Of a DNA stretch of 64,000 nt, positions 1 through 10,399 are shown piece by piece. Every line of letters begins with the position of its first letter. The first letter of the stretch is position 1. Source of the stretch: Avipropionibacterium sp050157065. GTDB taxonomy: Bacteria; Actinomycetota; Actinomycetes; Propionibacteriales; Propionibacteriaceae. The notes under the pieces were generated by a model. That model saw only the letters and a program-made list of their open reading frames with translations. It did not search any database and was not told where the DNA came from. The translations under genes were made by a program, and so were the position numbers. The stretch lies in the NCBI GenBank assembly GCA_050157065.1, contig CP189573.1, one strand, 5' to 3'.

Positions 1-2
1 AG

Positions 3-308
3 ATGATCACCAACAACGCCACGCGGCAGCCGGTCGGCAGCCAGCTGGCCACCGCGATGGGCTCCCTGCTGCTGCGGATGACGGCCCTGCTGGTGTTGCT
101 CGGTGTCTGGTTCGCGTTGCCCGCCGAGGTCACCGCACCCCTGGAACCGATCGGGATCGCGCTGGGCATCCTGGCCGCCGAGCTCGGCTGGATGGGCGCC
201 CTGATCGTCACCGGGATCCGTGCCCGGATGCCGATCTACGACCTGCCGGCGAGCACCTTCGACAACACCGGATCAAGCGCTTCCGGACGCCGGGAGGAGA
301 CGAGATGA
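3..308 (+). CDS. ATP synthase I-like membrane protein, probably 5'-truncated
   Basis: The 101 residues visible from the first ATG hold two hydrophobic segments (about 24-40 and 50-70) and a polar tail. Position directly ahead of an AtpZ-like gene and atpB is where actinobacteria carry the poorly conserved ATP synthase protein I, which is thought to help assemble the c-ring or import Mg2+. AtpI proteins normally have four membrane segments and about 130-160 residues, so two helices are probably missing to the left of the window and the ATG at 3 may be internal. The 3' end overlaps the next start by 4 bases. Assignment rests on context and topology. Confidence 0.55.
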   Translation: MITNNATRQPVGSQLATAMGSLLLRMTALLVLLGVWFALPAEVTAPLEPIGIALGILAAELGWMGALIVTGIRARMPIYDLPASTFDNTGSSASGRREETR

Positions 309-574
309 CGGAGCCCACGACGGCTGCTAGAGTCCCTCACGCGTCACGGCACGGGGGGCAGGTCGGCGCACCGGACGAGGCAGCCGAGGAGCGATTCTCG
401 GACGGCTCGCGGGTGTTGGCGCTGGTCATCACCGGACCGTTGTTCTACACCGGAGTCGGGTGGGCGGTGGACCACTTCTGGTTGCACACCGGCTTCCTGC
501 CCGCGGTCGGACTGCTGCTCGGTGCGGTCCTGTCCGGAGTCATGTTCTACCGACGTTACAGAGACCAGGCGTGA
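305..574 (+). CDS. AtpZ/AtpI-type small membrane protein
   Basis: An 89-residue protein with a polar, probably cytoplasmic N-terminus (1-35) and two membrane helices separated by a short turn: a first helix ending in GWAVD and a second rich in Gly/Leu ending in FYRRYR. The pattern GVGWAVDHF followed by a glycine-rich helix matches the AtpZ family (ATPase_gene1), encoded immediately before atpB in many bacteria. It starts inside the stop region of the preceding gene (overlap ATGA), indicating translational coupling. Its role is accessory to the Fo sector. Confidence 0.7.
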   Translation: MTEPTTAARVPHASRHGGQVGAPDEAAEERFSDGSRVLALVITGPLFYTGVGWAVDHFWLHTGFLPAVGLLLGAVLSGVMFYRRYRDQA

Positions 575-593
575 GCCGGAAGCCAGGAGAGGA

Positions 594-1409
594 ATGGGTG
601 TGGGTGGTCTAGGCATCCCCGTGGTCCCGATGGAGACCGGCGACGAGTGGCAACCTCCGAGCCTGGACAAGGACTTCACGTTCAGCGGTGGTTTCATCCC
701 GGGCGTCGACTGGGTGAACAAGCCGTTCATCCAGGCGATCATCGCCGCGGTCATCATCCTGGTCTTCTGGTTGGTCGTCTCGCGCAAGCTCAAGGTCGTA
801 CCGAGCAAGTCACAGTTCCTGGCCGAGAGTGCGTACAACTTCGTCCGCAACGGCATCGGTCGCGACATGATCGGCGGCAAGGACTTCCACCGCTACGTGC
901 CGTACCTGGTGGCGCTGTTCTTCTTCGTGCTGGTCAACAACCTGTTCGGGCTGTTCTTCCCGTTCATGTACCCGACGACCGCCAACATCGGCTACGTCTG
1001 GGGCATGGCGCTGCTGTCGTGGGTGATCTACAACGTCGCCGGCTTCCACAAGCACGGCCTCAAGTACATCAAGCTGCAGACCGTGCCGGGCGGAACCCCG
1101 TGGTGGCTGCTGCCGCTGCTCATCCCGATCGAGTTCCTGTCGAACTTCATCGTCCGCCCGTTGACCCTGGCCCTGCGACTGTTCGGCAACATGCTGGCCG
1201 GTCACGCGATGGTGCTGGTGTTCGTGGTCGGCGGTACGTTCCTGCTCACCTCGGTCGGCAACATCGGCCTCCAACTCGCCGGTGGCGTCGCGCTGATCTT
1301 CAGCTTCGCGATCTTCGCCTTCGAGTTGCTCGTCGCCGGTCTGCAGGCCTACATCTTCGCGGTGCTGTCGGCGGTCTACGTCTCCAGCGCCATCTCCGAC
1401 GACCACTGA
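594..1409 (+). CDS. atpB: F1Fo ATP synthase subunit a
   Basis: Subunit a of the membrane Fo sector, forming the proton half-channels against the c-ring. The conserved motif LALRLFGNMLAGH lies at about residues 192-204, with the essential arginine at R195 (equivalent to E. coli aR210). Several membrane helices span the 271-residue protein. The ATG at 594 follows AGGAG at 585-589; a GTG two codons later (600) is an alternative with better spacing. An upstream in-frame extension to 522 would overlap the previous gene and is not needed. Second part of the atp operon. Confidence 0.95.
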   Translation: MGVGGLGIPVVPMETGDEWQPPSLDKDFTFSGGFIPGVDWVNKPFIQAIIAAVIILVFWLVVSRKLKVVPSKSQFLAESAYNFVRNGIGRDMIGGKDFHRYVPYLVALFFFVLVNNLFGLFFPFMYPTTANIGYVWGMALLSWVIYNVAGFHKHGLKYIKLQTVPGGTPWWLLPLLIPIEFLSNFIVRPLTLALRLFGNMLAGHAMVLVFVVGGTFLLTSVGNIGLQLAGGVALIFSFAIFAFELLVAGLQAYIFAVLSAVYVSSAISDDH

Positions 1410-1489
1410 CCCGTACGACCAACCTTCGACCTCGATCCACGTCCGCAACACCCAAGACCTCCACATAGGGAAACCTCGAAAGGAACATC

Positions 1490-1708
1490 ATGGAAGGCAT
1501 CATCATCAACGGCTCGCTGAGCATGATCGGCGCAGGCCTGGCGGCCATCGGTGCCGGTATCGGCGTCGGTCTGTCCTTCTTCGCCATGCTGCAGGGCATC
1601 GCCCGTCAGCCCGAGGCAGCCGGCACCCTCTTCGGCCGCGGCATCATCGGTGCGGCCCTGGCCGAGGCGCTGTTCGTCCTCGCCCTGGTCTTCGCCCTGT
1701 TCGTCTGA
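1490..1708 (+). CDS. atpE: F1Fo ATP synthase subunit c
   Basis: A 72-residue hairpin of two membrane helices forming the rotating c-ring. The polar loop ARQPE (residues 38-42) contacts the central stalk, and the proton-carrying glutamate is E59 in AALAEAL. The helices are glycine/alanine rich with the usual GAGIGVG pattern. No extra sodium-ligand pattern is evident, so a proton-driven ring is the likely reading. AAAGGAA upstream of the ATG is a good ribosome site. Gene order B-E-F-H-A-G-D-C is the standard actinobacterial one. Confidence 0.96.
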   Translation: MEGIIINGSLSMIGAGLAAIGAGIGVGLSFFAMLQGIARQPEAAGTLFGRGIIGAALAEALFVLALVFALFV

Positions 1709-1740
1709 CCTGACCTCGCTGAGAAGGAAGGGAGGCCGGG

Positions 1741-2268
1741 ATGGCGATTCTGCCCCATCACCTGTCCGAAGTCATCATGGGCGTCCTGCTCGTGGTGGTC
1801 CTCTGGTTCGTGATCGCCAAGTTCGTCGCGCCCAAGTTCGAGGAGGCGTACCAGCTTCGTCGGGACGCGATCGAGGGTGGCATCGAGCGGGCCGAGGAGG
1901 CGCAGCGCAAGGCTGAGGCAGCGCTGCAGCAGTACGAGGAGCAGCTGTCGGGTGCGCGCGCCGAGGCGGCTCGCATCCGGGAGGATGCCAAGAATGAGGG
2001 TGCGACCATCCTGAGCGAGATGCGGGAGCAGGCCCAGGCCGAGTCCGAACGCATCATCTCCCAGGCCCGCACCCAGCTCGAGGCCGAGCGGACGAAGGTC
2101 GTCACCGAGCTTCGCTCCGAGGTCGGTGGCCTGGCCACCAGCCTGGCCGGTCGGATCGTCGGGGAGTCCCTCGACGACGACGAGCGGGCACGCCGTACGG
2201 TTGACCGCTTCATCGCGGACCTGGAGTCGTCGTCGACGACCGAGGGTGCCGTCGCGGGGCAGTCATGA
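1741..2268 (+). CDS. atpF: F1Fo ATP synthase subunit b
   Basis: Peripheral stalk subunit of 175 residues: one N-terminal membrane helix (about 10-30, VIMGVLLVVVLWFVIAKF) followed by a long charged, heptad-like helix that dimerises and reaches up to the delta subunit. Length and layout fit family b subunits. It ends in an ATGA overlap with atpH. Confidence 0.94.
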   Translation: MAILPHHLSEVIMGVLLVVVLWFVIAKFVAPKFEEAYQLRRDAIEGGIERAEEAQRKAEAALQQYEEQLSGARAEAARIREDAKNEGATILSEMREQAQAESERIISQARTQLEAERTKVVTELRSEVGGLATSLAGRIVGESLDDDERARRTVDRFIADLESSSTTEGAVAGQS

Positions 2269-3062
2269 GCCAGGCGAGCGAGGCCCGGACGAGCGCCCTG
2301 GACCGGGTGCTCGATCGCCACGACGTGGCCGAGGGCCTGTCCGACGAGGTCTTCGCGGTCGTCGACGCGATCGACGCCTCGCCGATGCTGCGGCGCACCT
2401 TGTCCGACCCCGGGTCGGACCCGCAGAACCGCAAGGAGTTCGCCCAGGCGGTCCTCGGCGGCAAGGTGTCGCAGCCGGTGATCGGACTGGTCTCCGACGC
2501 GGCGGCACTGCGTTGGTCCTCGGGTTCCGCGTTCGTGGCGGCACTCGAACGCCAGGGCATCCGGGCCGAACTGCGGCAGGCCGACCTCGGTGGTGGGCTG
2601 GCGGACGTGGAGGACGAGTTGTTCCGCTTCGCCCGCCTCGTGGAGGGCCAGCCGGAGGTCCGCAACAGCCTGGCCGACCGGACCGTACCGGTCGAGGTCC
2701 GCCGCGACCTGGTGTCGGACCTGCTGCAGGGCAAGGTCGGTCCGTCCACCGCCAAGCTCGCCCGGCGCGCCGTCGCCGCGCGGGAGCGGACGTTCGGCCG
2801 TACCATCGACAGCTACGTCGCGCTGGCCGCCGAGCAGCGGCAGCGGGCCATCGCCACCGTCCGGGTCGCCCGGCCGTTGGACGCCGGTCAGGTCGACCGG
2901 CTCACCGCGGCGCTGAGCCGGCAGGCGGGCCGTCCGATCGCGGTCCAGGTCGTCGTCGATCCCCAGGTGCTGGGCGGGGTTCGCGTCGAACTCGGCGACC
3001 AGGTCATCGAGGGCACGGTGGCCGGGCGGCTCGACACCGCCCACCGCTTGCTCAGCGAGTGA
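2265..3062 (+). CDS. atpH: F1Fo ATP synthase subunit delta
   Basis: A 265-residue delta subunit linking the peripheral stalk to the F1 head. The C-terminal part (about 170-265) with AVATVRVARPLDAGQ-like strands and the ending LGGVRVELGDQVIEGTVAGRL matches the conserved OSCP/delta signature. It is longer than the about 180-residue E. coli protein because of an N-terminal helical region, which is common in actinobacteria. Starts within the atpF stop (ATGA overlap). Confidence 0.93.
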   Translation: MSQASEARTSALDRVLDRHDVAEGLSDEVFAVVDAIDASPMLRRTLSDPGSDPQNRKEFAQAVLGGKVSQPVIGLVSDAAALRWSSGSAFVAALERQGIRAELRQADLGGGLADVEDELFRFARLVEGQPEVRNSLADRTVPVEVRRDLVSDLLQGKVGPSTAKLARRAVAARERTFGRTIDSYVALAAEQRQRAIATVRVARPLDAGQVDRLTAALSRQAGRPIAVQVVVDPQVLGGVRVELGDQVIEGTVAGRLDTAHRLLSE

Positions 3063-3115
3063 TCGCACCCACAACCACGCACAGCATCAGCACACGAGAG
3101 CAGGGACCACAGACC

Positions 3116-4756
3116 ATGGCAGAACTCACGATTCGGCCCGAGGAGATCCGGGACGCGCTGGACAAGTTCGTCCAGAACTACACCCCCCAGTCCACCTCCA
3201 GCGAGGAGGTCGGCACCGTCATCACCTCAGGTGACGGCATCGCCCGGGTCGAGGGGCTGCCCTCGGCCATGGCCAACGAGTTGCTGCAGTTCGAGGATGG
3301 CACGCTCGGCATCGCCCAGAACCTCGAGGTTCGTGACATCGGCGTCGTCGTGCTCGGCGACTCCCAGGGCATCGCGGAGGGTTCGACGGTCAAGCGCACC
3401 GGCGACGTCCTCTCGGTCCCGGTCGGTGACGGCTACCTCGGCCGTACGGTCGACGCGATGGGCAACCCGATCGACGGCCTCGGCGAGATCACCAACCTCG
3501 AGGGCCGCCGCGCCCTCGAGCTGCAGGCCGCCGGCGTGATGGATCGCCAGGAGGTCCGCGAGCCGCTGCAGACCGGTCTGAAGGCCATCGACGCGATGAC
3601 CCCGGTCGGCCGTGGCCAGCGGCAGCTGATCATCGGCGACCGCAAGACCGGCAAGACCGCCATCGCGATCGACACGATCATCAACCAGAAGGGCAACTGG
3701 GAGTCGGGCGACCCGAAGAAGCAGGTCCGCTGCATCTACGTCGCCATCGGCCAGAAGGGCTCCACCATCGCCCAGGTCCGTGCCCAGCTGGAGGAGGCCG
3801 GCGCACTGGAGTACACCACGATCGTGCACGCCCCGGCGTCCGACCCGGCCGGCTTCAAGTACGTCGCCCCGTACACCGGATCGGCCATCGGCCAGCACTG
3901 GATGTACGCCGGCAAGCACGTGCTGATCGTGTTCGACGACCTGACCAAGCAGGCCGAGGCGTACCGCGCGATGTCGCTGCTGCTGCGTCGCCCGCCGGGC
4001 CGTGAGGCGTACCCCGGTGACGTCTTCTATCTCCACTCGCGGCTGCTGGAGCGTTGCGCCAAGCTGAGCGACGAGCTCGGCGGTGGCTCGATGACCGGCC
4101 TGCCGATCATCGAGACCAAGGCCAACGACGTGTCGGCCTACATCCCGACCAACGTCATCTCGATCACCGACGGTCAGATCTTCTTGCAGTCCGACCTGTT
4201 CAACGCCAACCAGCGTCCCGCGATCGACGTCGGCATCTCGGTGTCCCGTGTCGGTGGCGCCGCGCAGATCAAGGCGATGAAGTCGGTGTCGGGCTCGCTC
4301 AAGATCGACCTGGCCCAGTACCGCGACATGCAGGCGTTCTCGATGTTCGCCTCCGACCTGGACGCGACCACCAAGCGTCAGTTGGAGCGCGGTGCCCGGC
4401 AGACCGAGCTGCTGCGTCAGCCGCAGGGGTCGCCGTACCCGATCGAGGAGCAGGTCGTCAGCGTGTGGGCCGGTAGCGCCGGACTGTTCGACGAGGTGCC
4501 GCTGTCGGACGTGCTGCGGTTCGAGCGGGAGCTGCTCGACCACCTGCGTCGCAACAGCAAGACGTTGCCGACCATCCTGGAGACCGGGAAGTTCGACGAC
4601 GACACCGAGGCTGCCCTGCGCACCGAGATCGACGACTTCAAGCGCGGCTTCCAGACCTCCGACGGCAAGCTGCTGCAGGCCGGTCGTGAGGAGCACGCGC
4701 CGCTGGCCGACGAAGACGTGGAGCAGGCCCAGATCGTGACGCAGAAGAGGCGCTGA
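3116..4756 (+). CDS. atpA: F1Fo ATP synthase subunit alpha
   Basis: Regulatory nucleotide-binding subunit of F1, 546 residues. Walker A is GDRKTGKT at 174-181, and the arginine finger lies in SVSRVGGAAQ. The N-terminus MAELTIRPEEI is the usual actinobacterial start. The reading frame stays open upstream to 2126 inside atpH, but that translation is Arg/Gly-rich shadow sequence. A 53-base gap separates it from atpH. The C-terminal extension past the helical domain is typical of actinobacterial alpha subunits. Confidence 0.97.
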   Translation: MAELTIRPEEIRDALDKFVQNYTPQSTSSEEVGTVITSGDGIARVEGLPSAMANELLQFEDGTLGIAQNLEVRDIGVVVLGDSQGIAEGSTVKRTGDVLSVPVGDGYLGRTVDAMGNPIDGLGEITNLEGRRALELQAAGVMDRQEVREPLQTGLKAIDAMTPVGRGQRQLIIGDRKTGKTAIAIDTIINQKGNWESGDPKKQVRCIYVAIGQKGSTIAQVRAQLEEAGALEYTTIVHAPASDPAGFKYVAPYTGSAIGQHWMYAGKHVLIVFDDLTKQAEAYRAMSLLLRRPPGREAYPGDVFYLHSRLLERCAKLSDELGGGSMTGLPIIETKANDVSAYIPTNVISITDGQIFLQSDLFNANQRPAIDVGISVSRVGGAAQIKAMKSVSGSLKIDLAQYRDMQAFSMFASDLDATTKRQLERGARQTELLRQPQGSPYPIEEQVVSVWAGSAGLFDEVPLSDVLRFERELLDHLRRNSKTLPTILETGKFDDDTEAALRTEIDDFKRGFQTSDGKLLQAGREEHAPLADEDVEQAQIVTQKRR

Positions 4757-4757
4757 G

Positions 4758-5669
4758 ATGCCTGCCAGCCAACGAGAACTACGGCAGCGCCGTGGCTCGG
4801 TGCAGACCATCAAGAAGGTCACCCGAGCCATGGAGCTGATCGCCTCGTCGCGCATCATCAAGGCGCAGCAGCAGGCGCAGGCGGCGGCACCGTACAGCCG
4901 GGAGCTCACCCGCGCGGTGTCGGCGGTCGCGTCGTACGCCGACGTCGAGCACCCGCTGACCACGGAGGCCGAGACCCCCCGGCGTGCGGCGATGCTGTTG
5001 ATCAGCTCCGACCGTGGGCTCGCCGGGGCGTATTCGTCCTCGGTCATCCGCGAGGGCGAGCAACTGGTCAGCAAGCTCGGTGACGAGGGTCGCGAGATCG
5101 ACACCTTCCTCACCGGGCGGAAGGCGAAGGCGTTCTACTCGTTCCGTCACCGCGAGGTCACCCAGACCTGGGAGGGCTTCTCGGAGCGGCCCACGTACGC
5201 CGAGGCCCGCGAGATCGCCGACGCCCTGTTGGCGAAGTTCACCGCCTACACCGAGACCGAGGGCGGGGTCGACGAGATCCACATCGTCTACACCCGGTTC
5301 GTGTCGATGATGACCCAACGGCCCGAGGTGATCCGGCTGTTGCCGCTCGAGGTCGTGGAGAGCGAGGAGGCCCCGGCGGCCGACGAGCTCTACCCGCTGT
5401 ACGAGTTCGAGCCCGACGCCGAGACGGTGCTGGACACCCTGTTGCCGCTGTACGTGGCGAGCCGGATCCACTACTGCCTGCTGCAGTCGGCAGCCTCCGA
5501 GCTGGCGAGCCGCCAGCGGGCGATGAAGTCGGCCACCGACAACGCCCAGGAACTGATCGAACGCCTGACCCGGGAGGCCAACCAGGCCCGGCAGGCGGAG
5601 ATCACCCAGGAAATCAGCGAGATCACCGGCGGCGCGAGCGCGCTCGCCGAATCCACCCAGAGCGAGTGA
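4758..5669 (+). CDS. atpG: F1Fo ATP synthase subunit gamma
   Basis: Central rotor shaft of F1, 303 residues. Diagnostic ends are present: the N-terminal helix with RIxSVQTIKKVTRAMELIASSRI and the C-terminal region EMASRQRAMKSATDNAxELI-like helix near residues 250-270. It follows atpA after one base, so the two are translationally coupled. Confidence 0.96.
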   Translation: MPASQRELRQRRGSVQTIKKVTRAMELIASSRIIKAQQQAQAAAPYSRELTRAVSAVASYADVEHPLTTEAETPRRAAMLLISSDRGLAGAYSSSVIREGEQLVSKLGDEGREIDTFLTGRKAKAFYSFRHREVTQTWEGFSERPTYAEAREIADALLAKFTAYTETEGGVDEIHIVYTRFVSMMTQRPEVIRLLPLEVVESEEAPAADELYPLYEFEPDAETVLDTLLPLYVASRIHYCLLQSAASELASRQRAMKSATDNAQELIERLTREANQARQAEITQEISEITGGASALAESTQSE

Positions 5670-5680
5670 GGACGCAAGAG

Positions 5681-7135
<1,455 letters not shown>

Positions 7136-7137
7136 GC

Positions 7138-7551
7138 ATGGCCCACGCCGACACGCTGCACGTGGAGGTGGTCTCCGCCGACCGGGTCGTCTGGTCGGGG
7201 GAGTCGCCCAACATCGTGGCACGCACCGTCGAGGGCGACATCGGCATCCTGCCGGGCCACTCGCCGATGCTGGCCCTGTTGGTGCCGAGTGCCTGCGAGA
7301 TCGTCACCGACGCGGGTGGTCGCGAGATCATCGCCGTCGACGGCGGGTTCATCTCGGTCGCCGACGGCCGGGTGTCGATCCTCAGCGAGTTCGCCCAGCT
7401 GGGCAGCGAGCTGAGCCTGGCCGATGCCGAACGTGAGCACGATCGGGCGATTCGGATGCTCGAGGACTCCGATCCGGAGAACGACGAGGTCGGCCGCAAG
7501 CTGCTGGCCCGTACCGAGGCGCAGCTGAAGGCGGCCCGCAAGGCGGGGTGA
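7138..7551 (+). CDS. atpC: F1Fo ATP synthase subunit epsilon
   Basis: A 137-residue epsilon subunit: N-terminal beta-sandwich beginning LHVEVVSADRVVWSGE and containing the family motif GDIGILPGHSPMLALL, followed by a helical C-terminus. The start is two bases past the atpD stop with AGAAGGAAGG upstream; the open frame to 7108 lies inside atpD. Last subunit gene of the operon. Confidence 0.95.
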   Translation: MAHADTLHVEVVSADRVVWSGESPNIVARTVEGDIGILPGHSPMLALLVPSACEIVTDAGGREIIAVDGGFISVADGRVSILSEFAQLGSELSLADAEREHDRAIRMLEDSDPENDEVGRKLLARTEAQLKAARKAG

Positions 7552-7638
7552 GATACGCTCGCGATCACTGCTCGGTGAGGGGCCGGGCGGTGCCGCAGTG
7601 TGAGGGGGATCCGCCCTCTGGTGGGAGGGGAGTGGTCG

Positions 7639-8127
7639 ATGCCAGCCGACCTGCTGTGGGATGTCGGCATCGCGCTGCTCGTCCTGCTGGTGGTGCTGGT
7701 GCTGCCGGTGATCGTGGTGGTGATCCGCGCCCGGTGGCTGACCAGGTTGGGCGGCAGCTTCGACTGCAGCCTGCGGGTCGACCACGACACCCCCGGCACC
7801 GGCTGGGCGCTCGGCGTGGCCCGCTACCGGGCCGACGAGCTGGAGTGGTTCCGCTACTACGCGGTCAGCCTGCGACCGAAACTGACCCTCGGGCGGACCG
7901 CGGCCACGGTGCTGGAGATCCGCGACCCCGACAACCTCGAGGCGCTCGCCCTGTACGCCGGGCATCGCGTCGTACGGCTGGAGGTCCCGGCCCGTCGTGG
8001 CTCGGCAGGCTCCGAGCCGTGTGACCTGGCGATGAGTGCGGAGTCGGTGACCGGACTGTTGAGCTGGCTGGAGTCGGCCCCGCCCGGCCAGGCGCCACGC
8101 TCCACCACCTCGCCGCACAGCGCCTGA
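7639..8127 (+). CDS. DUF2550 family membrane-anchored protein
   Basis: A 162-residue protein with one N-terminal membrane helix (about 5-28, rich in Val/Leu) followed by RARWLTRLGGSFDCSLR and a compact soluble domain. This layout and the place right after atpC are diagnostic for DUF2550 proteins, conserved in actinobacteria with unknown role (Rv1312 sits here in Mycobacterium tuberculosis). The ATG at 7639 follows GGGAGGGGAG; the frame is open 13 codons further up. It is possibly co-transcribed with the atp genes, with an 87-base gap. Confidence 0.8.
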   Translation: MPADLLWDVGIALLVLLVVLVLPVIVVVIRARWLTRLGGSFDCSLRVDHDTPGTGWALGVARYRADELEWFRYYAVSLRPKLTLGRTAATVLEIRDPDNLEALALYAGHRVVRLEVPARRGSAGSEPCDLAMSAESVTGLLSWLESAPPGQAPRSTTSPHSA

Positions 8128-8178
8128 CGGCGAATGTCGGCAGGCAAGAATGCTCACGGCCGGTGCCGCCGCCCACCC

Positions 8179-8208
8179 TTGACGTTTCGGTCGGGCCCGT
8201 TCTAGGTT
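8179..8208 (+). promoter_or_regulatory. Candidate sigma-70 type promoter
   Basis: TTGACG (8179-8184) and TAGGTT (8203-8208) are separated by 18 bases, about 60 bases ahead of the beta-propeller gene at 8270. They resemble the housekeeping -35/-10 pair and mark a likely fresh transcription start after the ATPase/DUF2550 operon. Pattern match only. Confidence 0.4.
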
Positions 8209-8269
8209 CAGCCTCGTCCCACCATGCTCGCCGTCCCCCGGCGGGTGTCCCCGTCCCCGGGAGTCAACG

Positions 8270-10302
8270 ATGCTGCCCATCCGTCCTGCCCGACGCGTCC
8301 ACCACCGCTGGTGGGTCGCGTTGCTGACCCTCTGCCTCACCGTCAGCCTTGCCACACCGTCACAACCCGCTGCCGCCGTCGGGCGCGAGGTGACGCTGCC
8401 GGTCACCGACCACGGCACGATCCCGCTCACCGCCACGACCGTGGCCGGTGCCGCGACCGGGACCATGCCGGACGGCTCGGCACGGACCTGGGCCGTGGTG
8501 AGCGGCAAGCCGGCCTACCTGGCCGAGATCGACCCGATGAGCGGGGACGTGCTCGCCACCCACCCGTTGCCGGGGGCCAGCGGTGCGTGGGGTGTCGAGA
8601 TCGCCGACGACGGGAACGTCTGGGTCGCCAGCTACGGCAACGGCGACCTGTTCCTCCTCCCCTGGGGTGGCACCGAGGTGGTCAACGCCGGGCAGCCTCA
8701 CCCCGATGCGAGCTTCCTGTGGCAGGTCGACACCGACGCCGACGGGATGGCCTACACCGGCAGCTTCCTCGGCTTCGCCGACGGTTCCACGCTCCCGCCG
8801 GCGACCCTGGCGGCGTACGACCCGGCAACCGGGCAGTGGCGCGACTACGGCAGCTTCGGGGCCGACCACACCTACATCCGTGCGACCGCCGTCCTGGGTG
8901 ACACCGTCTACGTGGGCACCGGTGCGGTCGGGGCCATGTTCGCCGTCGACATCGCGACCGGCGCGAAGACCGAGATCCCGTTGCCCGCCGACCTGCACGA
9001 CTGCACCTTCGTCTACGAGATCTCGACCTCGGGCACCGACCTGTGGGTCAGGTTCCAGTGCCCCGACCAGAACGGCGGCTACGTCTACGACACCCTCACC
9101 CAGGCGTGGGTCCAGGGCCGGTTCCCCCACATGGGCGACCAGCGGGTCGGCCGGGACGGCGCAGGCAACACGTGGTTCACCGGCGAGGGCAACCAACTCT
9201 TCCGGTCGAGTCCGGAGCGGGAGGTGACCGCGTACGACACCACACTCGGCACCAAGGGCATCGGGGTGATCGAGGTCGACGGTGCCGAGCACGTCGTCGG
9301 GATGTACAACAACGTGCTCGACCGGTACGACATCGCCACCGGTGAGACGACCAAGCTGACCCTCGACCTGCCCGGCACGCCGACCACACCGCGCTCCAGT
9401 GTGCTCGGCCCCGACGCCCGGATCCACTTCGGCGGCTACTTCTCCGGCGGTCTCGCCAGCTTCGACCCGACGAACCAGGAGTGGCAGTTCCAGGCCCGGC
9501 TGGGCCAGACCGAAGGCTTCGCCACCGTCGGGGACACGCTGTACGCGGGCCGCTACCCCGGTGCCCGGATCGACAGGATCGACCTCACCGAGCCGTTGGG
9601 GGAGGACAACCCGACCACCGTGCTCAACCTCGACTCCGCCGGGCAGGACCGGCCGTTCGCGCTGGTCGACGCCGACGGACTGTTGGCGGTCGGGACCGTC
9701 CTGAGTACGGCAGCCTGCAGGGGGCACTGGCGATCCACGACCCGCGGACGGGGGAGAGCGAGGTCTACCGCAATCTGATCCCCGACCACTCGATCACCGC
9801 GTTGGCGTACGCGAACGGCATCGTCTACGGCGGTACCTCGGTGTACGGCGGCAACGGCTCGGTGCCGGCGCACGACAATGCCCGGGTGTTCGCGTTCGAC
9901 CTGCGGACACGCACCGTGGTGTGGAGCGTCGAGGTGACGGGTCAGCGTCAGGTCACCTCGTTGCAGGTGACACCCGGGCGTCAGGTGTGGGCAGCGACCC
10001 GCGGCACGCTGCACTCCTTCGACACCGATGACGGGCACCAGCGGGCGTTCCACGAGATCGCGCCGTTCGACTGGGGCAGCTTCCCGGGCGGCACCTGGCA
10101 CGGGACGGACCTGGCTTTCGACCCCACCACCAACCGGCTGTACGGCTCGGTCGGCGGCAAGTTGATCAACATCCGCCCGCTCGGACGCCCCGACCTGCAG
10201 GTGCTCGGCAACACCGGGGGTGTCCACCTGGTGCTCGGGCCCGACCACCGCGTCTACTTCGTCAGCGGGCAACAGTTGAAGAGCATCGACTGGCGAGGCT
10301 GA
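8270..10302 (+). pseudogene. Secreted beta-propeller protein, broken by a one-base frameshift
   Basis: Two frames together encode about 677 residues: 8270 to about 9700, then another frame from about 9700 to 10302. The N-terminus has a Sec signal peptide (charged start, hydrophobic WWVALLTLCLTVSLA, cleavage near AAAVG). The rest is repeated blades of the type GxxYxG...FDPxTGxW, as in PQQ/Vgb-like propellers. At 9700-9701 the text GTCCTGAG reads through to a false end at 9778; one more C would restore V-P-E-Y-G-S-L-Q-G-A-L, a segment also seen in the neighbouring paralogue. Either a recent inactivating deletion or a base-call error. Function unknown. Confidence 0.75.
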
Positions 10303-10362
10303 GCCGACTGCCCGGAGTCGGTCATGTCGGCCGTGACTGACTGTGATTGCGGGCGTCTCAGG

Positions 10363-10375
10363 GTGCCGTCGGCAC
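10363..10375. promoter_or_regulatory. Perfect inverted repeat GTGCCG-T-CGGCAC
   Basis: Six-base arms around one base, 25 bases upstream of the GTG start of the second beta-propeller gene and 60 bases past the end of the first. It could be an operator or a weak terminator; no T-tract follows. Confidence 0.3.
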
Positions 10376-10399
10376 GGTCGGTGTGGCAGCGTACGAGCG

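Noticed and set aside
3227..5113. Long minus-strand open frame opposite atpA/atpG
   Set aside because: Antisense to conserved ATPase genes and with low-complexity Val/Asp/Arg composition.
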